Shown here: positions 16,456-24,373 of the stretch, piece after piece
How positions within the stretch are numbered: the first letter of the stretch is position 1
Layout: each line of letters opens with the position of its first letter
NCBI GenBank assembly: GCA_040754475.1
Contig: JBFMCN010000007.1
Span: forward strand, 10,425-74,424
DNA length: 64,000 nucleotides
Source of the DNA: JAJPHY01 sp040754475
GTDB taxonomy: Bacteria > Actinomycetota > UBA4738 > HRBIN12
Direction: 5' to 3'
Notes under the pieces: generated by a model
The model's input: only the letters and a program-made list of their open reading frames with translations
The model's database searches: none
What the model was told of the DNA's origin: nothing
Program-made: the position numbers and the translations under genes

Positions 16456-18283
16456 CGATGGACTCCACGTCAACCTCGACGCCCCGGTCCCCGAACAGGT
16501 CCGACTCCTGCACAGTCTGGTGGACGAGCTCCCCAATGTCGGCGGGCCGCAGCTGTGGGGCGATTATCCCGCGCTGAAGCCGGTCGAGATCGAGCAGATC
16601 GGAGAGCAGCCGCTCGAGCTTGCGTGCGTTGACCGCGATGCGGTGCACGAGGTCGAGGGTGTCCTCTTGAGTAATGGAGGTGCCGGTCTGCTCGAGCGTC
16701 AGCGCTGAGCCGAGGATGGACGTCAGGGGCGTACGTAGGTCGTGGGAGACGGCTTCGAGGAACGTGTTCTTCATCTCGTCCAGCGCCCGCAACCGTTGCG
16801 TGGCTTCGCGTTCGCGTCGGAAGGCCTCAGAGTACTTGCGCTCACTCCGACGGAGCGCCCGTTCAGCACGCTTGCGCTCGGTGATGTCGACCATCAGACC
16901 GCGGAGCGCTGCTGTGCCCAGACTCGGGTCGCGGACGGCGTGGATGATGTCGCGGAGCCAGAGCACGTCACCCTTCGGGCCGAAGGCCCGGTACTCGACG
17001 CTGTAGTCGCCTCCGTCCTCGACCGCCTGGCGGATGGTTCCAAGGGCGGCCGGCCGATCCTCCGGTTGGATCTGGTCACCCCAGCGCCCGCGTTCGTGCC
17101 CTCGCCCACGGAGCATGAGCGCCGCGCGGTTCGACAGGAACGTGAACTCGAGGGTGTTGGGGTCGGCCTCCCAGAACGTGGCTCTTAGGCTCTCGACCAG
17201 CTCGTGGAACCGCTCGAGCTCGTGCACCCTGCGGGCGCTTCCGAGCGCGAGCGAGGTGATGTCGGCGATGCCCCGGACGAGGAGGAGATCGATCTCCGCG
17301 AACGAGCCTCGCTCGTCCGGGGCGACCAGCAGGAGCTCGCCCAGACCGTCCGGCTTCCATCGGAGCTGCGCGACGAGGATCTCACGGGTGGATCCGAGGA
17401 AGGAGTGCTCGGGACGGGCGTTCGCCAGGTCGTCCTTCCCCAGAACGACCGGCTGCGCGGTCGGAGCGAAGATGCCCGCCGCCGTGCCTTCGTCGACAAC
17501 CCTCCCGCCTTCCAGCCATTGGCTCGGCAGGCGCCATCCCTGCGCCAGGGTGAACGCCCCCGTCTCCGGGTCGCGGACGTAGGCGGCGAGCGCCCCGATC
17601 GGAATGATCGTGGGGACGGCCGCCACCGTGCGTGCGAGCGCTGTCGTGACGTCGTTGACTCCGGTAAGTGCCTGGGAGAGACCGAGCAGGGCAGCAGATG
17701 TCTCGGCGGCCTTGCGCTCCATCTGGAACAGACGGGCGTTCTCGAACGCGACGGCGGCGTGGGAGGCGAGTACCTCGAGCATCCGCATGTCCTCTTCGTC
17801 GAACTGGCCGTAGCCGAGGTTCGACAGCATGATCACCCCGGTCACGCGGTCTCCGTACAGGAGGGGCACCGCCAGAATCGACTCGAGGACGTCGGCTGTC
17901 CCGGGGATCAGGACGGCGAAGGGTACCTGCCGGGCGTCCGGTGTGGAGAAGGACTGTCCGGTCGCGGCCACATGGCCGGTGATCCCCATGCCCACATGGG
18001 TGAGCAGGTCCTCGTAGGTCTCTCCCTGGTACTCGGTGAGTTCGCCCCGAAAGGCGACCGGCTCGAGAGTGAAGCCGTCGCGGGCGAGCAGGTAGATGCG
18101 GCAGTTGTGGTAGTCGATCAGGGTCTTCAGCTCGGAAGTGATGGCCTCGCCGATCTCGCCGACGTCGTTGAGTCGGTTCAGGCGCGCAGCCAGGCTGTGG
18201 AGCATGTTGAGCTGAGCCACCGAGCGAAGCTCGTGCTCGCCGGTTGTGATCTCCTCAGAATCCGGGCGGCCGGGTTCGACCAT
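16088..18283 (-). CDS. GAF-GAF-PAS sensor histidine kinase
   Basis: A 731-residue soluble-looking kinase. From the N-terminus: a GAF domain (about 35-175, with CRIYLLARDGF and GITGHVAATGQSF), a second GAF-like region (about 190-330), a PAS domain with a PAC end (VMVDITERKRAERAL), a HisKA dimerisation helix with His514 in EAVSHDLRTPLTS, and a HATPase_c domain with N box NLLANAVRYTPGG, G1 DDEGPGVP and G2 GVGVGLSL. No membrane segment is visible. ATG 18283 is chosen because GGGAG sits five bases upstream; ATG 18316 is an alternative and the frame is open to 18613. No response regulator is adjacent. Confidence 0.9.
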   Translation of the reverse strand: MVEPGRPDSEEITTGEHELRSVAQLNMLHSLAARLNRLNDVGEIGEAITSELKTLIDYHNCRIYLLARDGFTLEPVAFRGELTEYQGETYEDLLTHVGMGITGHVAATGQSFSTPDARQVPFAVLIPGTADVLESILAVPLLYGDRVTGVIMLSNLGYGQFDEEDMRMLEVLASHAAVAFENARLFQMERKAAETSAALLGLSQALTGVNDVTTALARTVAAVPTIIPIGALAAYVRDPETGAFTLAQGWRLPSQWLEGGRVVDEGTAAGIFAPTAQPVVLGKDDLANARPEHSFLGSTREILVAQLRWKPDGLGELLLVAPDERGSFAEIDLLLVRGIADITSLALGSARRVHELERFHELVESLRATFWEADPNTLEFTFLSNRAALMLRGRGHERGRWGDQIQPEDRPAALGTIRQAVEDGGDYSVEYRAFGPKGDVLWLRDIIHAVRDPSLGTAALRGLMVDITERKRAERALRRSERKYSEAFRREREATQRLRALDEMKNTFLEAVSHDLRTPLTSILGSALTLEQTGTSITQEDTLDLVHRIAVNARKLERLLSDLLDLDRLQRGIIAPQLRPADIGELVHQTVQESDLFGDRGVEVDVESIVIPVDAAKVERIVENLLANAVRYTPGGSRLWAGVRGWRGGALIFVDDEGPGVPEDLREAVFEPFRQAHGVSDHSPGVGVGLSLVARFAELHGGRAWVEDRPGGGASFRVFLPGAQPTRDLPP

Positions 18284-18420
18284 GGCGGCTCCCTGGGTCG
18301 CGTGCCTTTGTCTCATCTCGGCAATCCTCGCCCCGGAGTTAATGCCTGCCGGCGAGCCGCGGGATTCGGGCGATGCCGGGCCTGCCCACGGGGGCCTGGA
18401 CTCAAGGGTCGCGGAGGTGC

Positions 18421-18448
18421 TTGAACCGTCGGCGGTGGTTGCTAGCCT
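18421..18448 (+). promoter_or_regulatory. Promoter for a leaderless DUF3263 mRNA
   Basis: TTGAAC (18421-18426) and TAGCCT (18443-18448) are spaced by 16 bases, and the GTG start at 18455 follows the -10 box by six bases. Transcription would begin on the start codon. No Shine-Dalgarno sequence is present, which fits leaderless translation. Confidence 0.55.
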
Positions 18449-18454
18449 CGCGTT

Positions 18455-18733
18455 GTGAGCGTCAAACCCCCCGAGGCCGCGCGCGAGCTGCACGAGCGTT
18501 TCCGCGACCTTCTTGACTTCGAGCGCGGCTGGTGGAAGCACCCGGGCTCGAAGGAGCGCGCGGTTCGTGAGCGGTTCGGCCTGACACTGGCTCGCTACCA
18601 CCAGCTGCTGCACCGGGCCATCGACGAGCCGGCGGCCCTCGAATACGATCCGATGCTGGTCCGGCGGCTCCGTCGCCTCAGGGAGAGTCGGCGTCGGCAG
18701 CGTGTCGCACGTGGCCTCGGCATCGAGCTCTAG
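18455..18733 (+). CDS. DUF3263 actinobacterial small protein
   Basis: A 92-residue protein of the DUF3263 family, small helical proteins typical of actinobacteria. The family pattern is clear: LLDFERGWWKHPGSKERAV, RERFGLTLARYHQLLHRAID, PAALEYDPMLVRRLRRLRESRR. The arrangement resembles a helix-turn-helix, so DNA binding has been suggested, but the role is not known to me. The GTG start has a promoter immediately upstream with leaderless spacing. The gene is followed one base later by the LytR_C gene, an arrangement common in actinobacteria. Confidence 0.9.
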   Translation: MSVKPPEAARELHERFRDLLDFERGWWKHPGSKERAVRERFGLTLARYHQLLHRAIDEPAALEYDPMLVRRLRRLRESRRRQRVARGLGIEL

Positions 18734-18734
18734 C

Positions 18735-19313
18735 GTGGCCCGTAGGAGGCGGGGGGAGAGCGAACGCGTTAGGATGGGCGCGCACGAGCCACCAACGAAC
18801 AGGAGCTTCTACTTCTCCTTGGCGACGAGCACACTGCGGTTCGCGATAATCGTTGCCCTCGTCGTGGGGGGCGCTCTTCTGATCAACCAGGCGTTTCAGG
18901 GAGAGAGCCCCAGCCAGCCGGACGGCGGCCTGGTCCCCACGACGTCGTCGACGCCTTCCGCGACTCCTTCCCCGAGCGGGCAGCCGAGCCCGCAGATCGC
19001 CGGCGTTCGGATCGCGGTCTTCAACGGCACCCAGGTAACGGGCCTCGCATCGGGGACGGCCGACGCTCTGGAGAGGCTCTACAACTACCAGATCGCCCAG
19101 ACGCCGGCCGACGCCCCTTCGCCGGTCGCCCAGACGACGGTCTACTTCCGCGCGCCGGAAGACAAGGTGGAAGCGCAGGCGTTGGTGAACAACTTCTTCA
19201 AGGATCTGGAGGACGTCAAGATAGCGAAGCTCCCCGCCTCGGCCACGAATGTCGAGGCAGAAGTCCAGGTCGCCATCTACCTCGGCAACGACTACGCCGC
19301 CTCGCAGCAATAG
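18735..19313 (+). CDS. Membrane-anchored LytR C-terminal-domain protein
   Basis: About 192 residues: a basic cytoplasmic tail, one membrane segment (TLRFAIIVALVVGGALLI), a Pro/Ser/Thr-rich linker, and a C-terminal LytR_C domain (GVRIAVFNGTQVTGLASGTADAL ... VAIYLGNDY). LytR_C domains accompany LytR-CpsA-Psr wall glycopolymer ligases or stand alone, as here; their exact role is unsettled. The start may be GTG 18735, one base after the DUF3263 stop, or ATG 18774. The 3' end overlaps otsB by 65 bases. Confidence 0.85.
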   Translation: MARRRRGESERVRMGAHEPPTNRSFYFSLATSTLRFAIIVALVVGGALLINQAFQGESPSQPDGGLVPTTSSTPSATPSPSGQPSPQIAGVRIAVFNGTQVTGLASGTADALERLYNYQIAQTPADAPSPVAQTTVYFRAPEDKVEAQALVNNFFKDLEDVKIAKLPASATNVEAEVQVAIYLGNDYAASQQ

Positions 19314-20037
19314 CCTCGAAGCTCTCCGTGAGCGATCGCCCGCCGCCGGCATCTTCCTAGACTTCGACGGGTCGCTGTCGCGGATCGTCGACCGTCCGGA
19401 GCTGGCCCGTCCGGTAGAGGGCGCTCGTGAAACGCTGATCGCCCTCGTCCCTCGCTTCCGCGTAGTGGCAATCGTGTCGGGGCGTCGGACGGAGGAGGTG
19501 GCCGGGCTGCTCGGCGTCTCCGGTGTCCAGTACCACGGCTTGTACGGCATGGAGCACACAGCGCCGGCTGTACACGCAGCTGCCGTGTCACGAGCCGAGT
19601 CGGCGGCCGGGTTGGTGCCCGAGGCCTGGGTCGAGAACAAGGGCCCGTCGCTCGCGGTCCACTACCGTCAAGCGCCGGATCCGCAGTCGGCCCGGGCCGC
19701 GTTGGTGGGGGGGCTCCAGCAGGTCGCCTCCGAGATGGGGTTGGAGATCGTCGAAGGGAAGATGGTCGTTGAGCTCGTACCGGCTTCCCGGCCCCGCAAG
19801 GGGGGGGTGGTCGAGCGCCTGGTCGCGGAACACGGGCTTGCCGCGGCCCTGTTCGCCGGCGACGACGCGGCCGACATGGAGGGCTTCGCGTCGCTCGACC
19901 GGCTCGCTGAGAAGGGGCTCATCACCGTGAGGGTTGCCGTGCGTGGTGACGAGACGCCCGATTCGATGATCCGTGCCGCCGACATCGTCGTCGACGGGCC
20001 CGAGGGATTGGTGGGCCTGCTCCGTCAGATCGCCTGA
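19249..20037 (+). CDS. otsB: Trehalose-6-phosphate phosphatase
   Basis: OtsB dephosphorylates trehalose-6-phosphate to trehalose. The 262-residue HAD-superfamily protein has motif I LDFDGSL (Asp38 nucleophile, Asp40), motif II IVSGRR, the cap-region ENKGPSLAVHYR typical of trehalose phosphatases, and motif IV GDDAADMEGF. ATG 19249 is the only in-frame start near the N-terminus, so the gene overlaps the LytR_C gene by 65 bases. Its end overlaps the convergent otsA by 13 bases. Confidence 0.93.
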   Translation: MSRQKSRSPSTSATTTPPRSNSLEALRERSPAAGIFLDFDGSLSRIVDRPELARPVEGARETLIALVPRFRVVAIVSGRRTEEVAGLLGVSGVQYHGLYGMEHTAPAVHAAAVSRAESAAGLVPEAWVENKGPSLAVHYRQAPDPQSARAALVGGLQQVASEMGLEIVEGKMVVELVPASRPRKGGVVERLVAEHGLAAALFAGDDAADMEGFASLDRLAEKGLITVRVAVRGDETPDSMIRAADIVVDGPEGLVGLLRQIA

Positions 20038-21512
20038 GCGCGCAGTCGACGCTGGCGCACCCGCTCGAGATCCTCGAGATGCGCCCGCACCCACCGTTCG
20101 GGCGGATTCGAGAGCACCAGTCTCGAGAGGCCGCGTGCCCGCCGAGCCCGCTCCTCATCTGGCATCTCAAGGGCGTCGCCGAGCGCGTCGGCCATCTCCC
20201 CCAAGTCGAAGGGGTTCACCGCCAGGGCGTAGCGCCCGAGGCGCCAGTACGCGCCGGCGTTGCGCGAGAGGACGAGCACGCCCTGGCGCCGGTTGAGGAG
20301 CGGACCCTCCATCGCGACGAGGTTCATCCCGTCGTAGATCGGGTTGACGAAGAGCACGTCATACAGGCCGTAGGCGGCGATCGCTCCGAGGTAGTCGTCC
20401 TTCACGCGGACGTCGATCGGCTGCCACATGTCCTCGCCCAGTTCCCGGTTGATCCGCTCGGCCTCGGCGAGGCACTCCTCCGTGTAGGCCTGGTACTCGG
20501 GAAGCTCCATCCGCGAGGGCGACAAGAGCGCCAGGAACCGAACGCGGCCGCGCCACGAGGGAACCCGACGAAGGAGAAGCTCGTAGGCTCGGAAGCCACG
20601 CACGATGTTCTTCGTGAGCTCGAGTCTGTCCACTCGGAGTATCAGCCGGTTGTTGCCGCGCCAATGGTTCAGGTCCCGTCGGAGCGCGCGCACCTCCTCC
20701 GTCGATGCCACCTGACGCATCGGTCCCGCCTCGACCGATATCGGATGGATGCGCACCATCACTTCGCGTCCTTCCGTGCTGATGCGCGCGCGCGCGAGGT
20801 CGACCCGCACACCGGACAGAGACCGCGCCGAGGTCAGGAAGTTCTCCGCCCACGCTTGCGAGTGGAAGCCGAGGACGTCGGCACCGAGCATCCCTCGAAG
20901 CACGCCGTCCCGGATCTTGGCCGGCAGGATCCGCAGGTAGGTGGCCCCGGCGATCGCGGTGTGCGAGAAGTGGGCGATCAATGCGTCCGGTCGAAGCTCT
21001 CGCAGGAACCTCGGTACCAGGGACAGGTGGTAGTCCTGGACTAAGTAGACGGGGGGTGAGGTCTGACGATCACCCTCCTCCGCGAGCGCACGCGCGAAGG
21101 CCCTATTGACCTGCACGTAGTCGGCCCACGCCTGCTCGACGTCCGTGCCGAAGATCGGCGAACGGACCGTGTCCCAGAGGTAGTGGTGGACGAACCAGAG
21201 GATGCCGTTGGAGATCCGGGTGTAGTACCCCTCGTACGTGTCGGGGGGGATGTCGAGATAACGGACGCGATACGCGGAACCGAACGCCTCCATGTCCACG
21301 CGGCCTTGGTTGGATCCTTTCACGAGCTCGCGATCGGCCTCCGACATCGCCGCCGCGACCCACAGACCTCGGGTCTTCTGCAGCGCGCCGATGAGCGCCG
21401 TCACGAGCCCGCCGGAGCCGCGTCGCGGGACGAGCTCACCTCGCTCGTCGCGTTCGAAGGTCACCGGCCCCCGGTTCGACGCCACGACCAGCGGGGCGTC
21501 GGATGCGTTCAT
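20025..21512 (-). CDS. otsA: Trehalose-6-phosphate synthase (GT20)
   Basis: OtsA transfers glucose from a nucleotide sugar to glucose-6-phosphate, giving trehalose-6-phosphate. The 495-residue GT-B enzyme shows VVASNRGPVTF at the N-terminus, RGSGGLVTAL (the glycine loop), QDYHLSLVP, HFSHTAIAG where the family often has HTPFP, and NPIYDGMNLVAMEG near the sugar-nucleotide site. It starts with ATG 21512, overlapping the treT stop by four bases, so treT and otsA are transcribed together leftward. The product would be used by OtsB, whose gene faces it. Confidence 0.93.
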   Translation of the reverse strand: MNASDAPLVVASNRGPVTFERDERGELVPRRGSGGLVTALIGALQKTRGLWVAAAMSEADRELVKGSNQGRVDMEAFGSAYRVRYLDIPPDTYEGYYTRISNGILWFVHHYLWDTVRSPIFGTDVEQAWADYVQVNRAFARALAEEGDRQTSPPVYLVQDYHLSLVPRFLRELRPDALIAHFSHTAIAGATYLRILPAKIRDGVLRGMLGADVLGFHSQAWAENFLTSARSLSGVRVDLARARISTEGREVMVRIHPISVEAGPMRQVASTEEVRALRRDLNHWRGNNRLILRVDRLELTKNIVRGFRAYELLLRRVPSWRGRVRFLALLSPSRMELPEYQAYTEECLAEAERINRELGEDMWQPIDVRVKDDYLGAIAAYGLYDVLFVNPIYDGMNLVAMEGPLLNRRQGVLVLSRNAGAYWRLGRYALAVNPFDLGEMADALGDALEMPDEERARRARGLSRLVLSNPPERWVRAHLEDLERVRQRRLRAQAI

Positions 21513-22750
21513 GCCAACTTCGACATGAGGTGGAGGTAGTCCTCGACCTCGCGAGGGGTCAGGAACCGCCGGCGGACGCGCTCCCTGCCTGCGGCACCGA
21601 GCCGCTCGCGGAGATCCGCGTCGCGCAGGAGCTCAACGATCCGCCGAGCGCAAGTCTCCACGGAGTCCACCAGGTACCCGCTGCGGCCGTCCTCGATCTG
21701 CAGTCTGATCCCGCCGACGTTGCCGCCGACCACCGGCTTTCGCTTCCACATGCCTTCGGCGACGACGAGCCCGAAACCCTCGCGGATCGATTTCTGCACG
21801 ATCGCCTCAGCGGCGCGCTGGAAGGCGTTGATCTCCAGGTTCCCGACCTGCTGGAGGTTGGTGAGCAGATGGATATCGGGATCGCCGCGCCGGTGCTCCT
21901 CGGTGAGGTCGAGGTAACGCATGCCTTCAGGGTCGTCGCTGGCGAGCGACCCGGCCATGATGAGCTGAAGGCCGGGAACCACGTGACGGGCGAGGCGGTA
22001 GGCGTCGATTACCCCGAGGGGGTCCTTCCACGGGTCGAAGCGCGAGACCTGGGCGATGATCGGGCGGTCGGGGTCGATGCCGTATCCGGATAGGACACCA
22101 CGGACGGCTTCGTCCGGCACCGGGGAGTTCTTAGGAGAAAGCGGGTCGATCGAAGGGGGGATGAACGCGAGGACGGGCCGCCCAAGGCCCGGTCGTGCGT
22201 ACTCCTCCATCGTGAAGATCGCAGCGTCGAAACGGTCCACGAGCGGCTCGAAGAACTCCCACACGGGCTCGAATGGGGTCGACAGGTCGATGTGACAGCG
22301 CCACAGCCAGCGGCCGAAACGACGCCCCTCGTCCTCGATCACCGACAGGATCGCCGCCGGCTGGGGATCGTGGATGAAGACGAAATCGAATCGTTCCGTA
22401 AGTCGGCTGGCGTTCGTGCGGATGCGGTCCCAGTAGATTTCACGCATCCGGCCGGACCATGGGATCTCGGCCCCCTGCAGCGCGTTGTGGACGCTCTTGG
22501 TCACGTGGAAGTACTCGTCCGACCCCTCGACGACGGCCCACGCGACGTCCAGCCCGAGATCGTCCATCAGCGGGAGCTGCGTGTGCAGCAACTCGGCAAC
22601 CCCGCCCCCGAAAGCCGTGCTGTTCACGTGCAGCACACGGGCTCCGGCCAGCGGATCCGCCGCCTTGCGAAGCCGTTCGACGGCTTCCGGCCCGGCGGCC
22701 TCCGTGTAGTCGTCGACCCGCTTGTCGCCGAGGGGGACGATCGGAAGCAT
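21509..22750 (-). CDS. treT: Trehalose synthase TreT (GT4)
   Basis: TreT joins an NDP-glucose directly to glucose to give trehalose, without a phosphate intermediate, and can run in reverse. The 413-residue GT4 protein has the family signature HVNSTAFGGGVAELL, the block HDPQPAAIL, the middle strand PIIAQVSRFDPWKDP, and the donor-binding EGFGLVVAEGMWKRKPVVGG. The enzyme was first described in Thermococcus and Thermotoga-like organisms and occurs in several actinobacteria. It sits upstream of otsA (4-base overlap) and 40 bases downstream of a HAD phosphatase. Confidence 0.9.
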   Translation of the reverse strand: MLPIVPLGDKRVDDYTEAAGPEAVERLRKAADPLAGARVLHVNSTAFGGGVAELLHTQLPLMDDLGLDVAWAVVEGSDEYFHVTKSVHNALQGAEIPWSGRMREIYWDRIRTNASRLTERFDFVFIHDPQPAAILSVIEDEGRRFGRWLWRCHIDLSTPFEPVWEFFEPLVDRFDAAIFTMEEYARPGLGRPVLAFIPPSIDPLSPKNSPVPDEAVRGVLSGYGIDPDRPIIAQVSRFDPWKDPLGVIDAYRLARHVVPGLQLIMAGSLASDDPEGMRYLDLTEEHRRGDPDIHLLTNLQQVGNLEINAFQRAAEAIVQKSIREGFGLVVAEGMWKRKPVVGGNVGGIRLQIEDGRSGYLVDSVETCARRIVELLRDADLRERLGAAGRERVRRRFLTPREVEDYLHLMSKLA

Positions 22751-22790
22751 GGGGGGAGTCTACTGCCCGAGCCAGTCTCTCCCGAGAGGG

Positions 22791-23621
22791 CTACCGCGTG
22801 AGGATGGCCTCGATCGCCTCCGCGAAGCCCTCTCCGTGAGTGCCGCTGGTGAGGTACACGTTGTCGGGCACGGCCGTCCCCACGACGGAGTCGGCCCCGT
22901 TGGCCACGAGGAAGAACGCGGCCACCTGCTGGGAGACTTGCAGATCGGCGGGCGAGTCGCCGATGGCAATCGCCGAACCGACGGGTATGGCGTGGCGCTC
23001 GCGGTGGAGCGACACGGCAGAGGCCTTGTCCACGCCCTTGGGGAGCAGGTGGAGGGCGTGCGCTTCGTCGACGTCCAGGTTGGGCAACCGACGCCGCATC
23101 TTGCCGTTGTCGTGGAGTTCCAGCCAGCGATAGCCAGCGGCTCGGAGTGCCTCGTTCGCCTCTGAGGGCTCGACCCATCCCTGGAACATCAGCATGGCCT
23201 CGGCCCACGACGCCATGGGTTCGATACGCCGGGGAAACCGCTCGAGCAGGAAGGCTCCCGCCCCCGATCGTGCGATGGCCGAGGCGGGGCTGTCCTCTCC
23301 TTCGAACGGCCCGAAGTTGCTGATCAGGGTCTCCTTGTGGCTATGGCGCTCGACGATCAACGCTCCCAGCTCGGCGATGAAGGCACTTGCACCCAGCAGC
23401 CGAGCCACCTCGGCCAATCCTCGTCTGGTTCGACCCGACATGATGACCAGCGGAACCTCAGCCTCGTGGAGAGCCCGAATCGCATCCGCAGCTCGGAGGG
23501 AGACCCGATCTCCCGAGGCCGCGAAGAGCGAGCCGCCCGGGCCCAGCATGGTGCCGTCCAGGTCGGCGTATACCACCCTGAGGTCGTGTATGTCCGGCCG
23601 TTCCGCGGAGAGACGTCTCAC
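22791..23621 (-). CDS. HAD phosphatase, MPGP/Cof-like, beside trehalose genes
   Basis: A 276-residue haloacid-dehalogenase-type phosphatase with motif I YADLDGTMLG, motif II VIMSGRTRRGL, the Lys block LPKGVDKASAV and motif IV AIGDSPADLQ, plus a C2-type cap. It resembles mannosyl-3-phosphoglycerate phosphatase and Cof/sucrose-phosphatase-like enzymes. Next to treT and otsA it may act on a sugar phosphate or compatible-solute precursor, but the substrate is unknown. GTG 23621 is used because the open frame to ATG 23684 would collide with the start of the divergent Rrf2 gene; a weak AGGTGAA precedes it. Confidence 0.75.
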   Translation of the reverse strand: MRRLSAERPDIHDLRVVYADLDGTMLGPGGSLFAASGDRVSLRAADAIRALHEAEVPLVIMSGRTRRGLAEVARLLGASAFIAELGALIVERHSHKETLISNFGPFEGEDSPASAIARSGAGAFLLERFPRRIEPMASWAEAMLMFQGWVEPSEANEALRAAGYRWLELHDNGKMRRRLPNLDVDEAHALHLLPKGVDKASAVSLHRERHAIPVGSAIAIGDSPADLQVSQQVAAFFLVANGADSVVGTAVPDNVYLTSGTHGEGFAEAIEAILTR

Positions 23622-23634
23622 CCGTTCACCTGCG

Positions 23635-23663
23635 TTGACACTCCCATACCCCGACCCTACATT
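23635..23663 (+). promoter_or_regulatory. Near-consensus promoter of the Rrf2 gene
   Basis: TTGACA (23635-23640) and TACATT (23658-23663) are separated by exactly 17 bases, the best sigma-70-type promoter in the window. Transcription would start near 23670, leaving about 14 bases of leader made mostly of the ribosome site GGAGGGAGG (23669-23677). A small dyad, GGCCT (23664-23668) with AGGCC (23675-23679), spans the start and could be an operator. Confidence 0.75.
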
Positions 23664-23683
23664 GGCCTGGAGGGAGGCCACCA

Positions 23684-24154
23684 TTGCTCAGGATCTCTCA
23701 GAAGCTCGAATACGCGATGCGGGCCATGATCGAGCTTGCGCGCCACCGTGACCAGGACGGGCTGGTTCCCGCTCGTGAGATCGCCGAGGCGCAACAGATC
23801 CCGCTCCGGTTCCTGGAACAGCAGCTCGGCGCGCTGCACAAGGCCGGACTCGTCGAGAGCTTCAGGGGAGCTGGAGGGGGGTGCCGGATCGCGAGGGAAC
23901 CCGTGGAGATTCGGGTGGCCGATATCGCCGATGCGATCGAGGGGCAGCTCTTCCCGATGTTCTGCCTAGAGCCCTCCGACCACACCTGCTTCCAGGACTC
24001 GCGATGCGGTCTCCAGGGGTTCTGGCGAGATGTCGCGTTGGCGATCCAACGGGTATTCGAGGAGACAACGGTCGCGGATCTCGTCGAGCGCCACCGGCGT
24101 ATGGGGCCGATCCGCCCGGCTGGCTCGGCCCAGCTCCTCAGCCGGCTCGGCTAG
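23684..24154 (+). CDS. Rrf2-family transcriptional regulator with Fe-S cysteines
   Basis: A 156-residue Rrf2 regulator (IscR/NsrR/RsrR relatives). The N-terminal winged helix is typical: RISQKLEYAMRAMIELAR, ARQIAEAQQIPLRFLEQQL-like recognition helix, and GLVESFRGAGGGCRI wing. The cluster-binding region has three cysteines in FCLEPSDHTC and CFQDSRC, spaced C-x7-C-x5-C, as in Fe-S-containing members. It starts with TTG 23684, eight to fifteen bases after a strong ribosome site. It is divergent from the trehalose genes and precedes the HEAT-repeat pair, which it may control. The signal (Fe-S status, nitric oxide or redox) cannot be told. Confidence 0.92.
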   Translation: MLRISQKLEYAMRAMIELARHRDQDGLVPAREIAEAQQIPLRFLEQQLGALHKAGLVESFRGAGGGCRIAREPVEIRVADIADAIEGQLFPMFCLEPSDHTCFQDSRCGLQGFWRDVALAIQRVFEETTVADLVERHRRMGPIRPAGSAQLLSRLG

Positions 24155-24240
24155 CCGCGGTCGGGCTTCGCCTGTGCCTCCCCCGCCCATCCCCGCACGA
24201 ACGACGCCGGCCTATCATTGCGATCCGGCTTCGGACCTAG

Positions 24241-24275
24241 GGCAAACGAGGGGAGGAGCTCGACGGTCGTTTGCC
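24241..24275. promoter_or_regulatory. 9-bp inverted repeat upstream of HEAT gene
   Basis: GGCAAACGA (24241-24249) and TCGTTTGCC (24267-24275) are perfect inverted arms separated by 17 bases. The element lies 86 bases after the Rrf2 stop and about 100 bases before the HEAT-repeat start. It could be an operator for a dimeric regulator or an RNA hairpin. There is no T-run to suggest a terminator. Confidence 0.5.
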
Positions 24276-24373
24276 GGATGAAAGGGGGACGGCACTCGCC
24301 GTAGGCTTGGGCCTGTAGTCCGTTCCCCATCCCCCGAGCGGGGCGGTCACGAGGAGAAGGCCAACACGCGCCC

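Noticed and set aside
17000..18000. Plus-strand frame 17204-18424 antisense to the histidine kinase
   Set aside because: Shadow of the kinase gene; the minus-strand frame carries all recognised domains.
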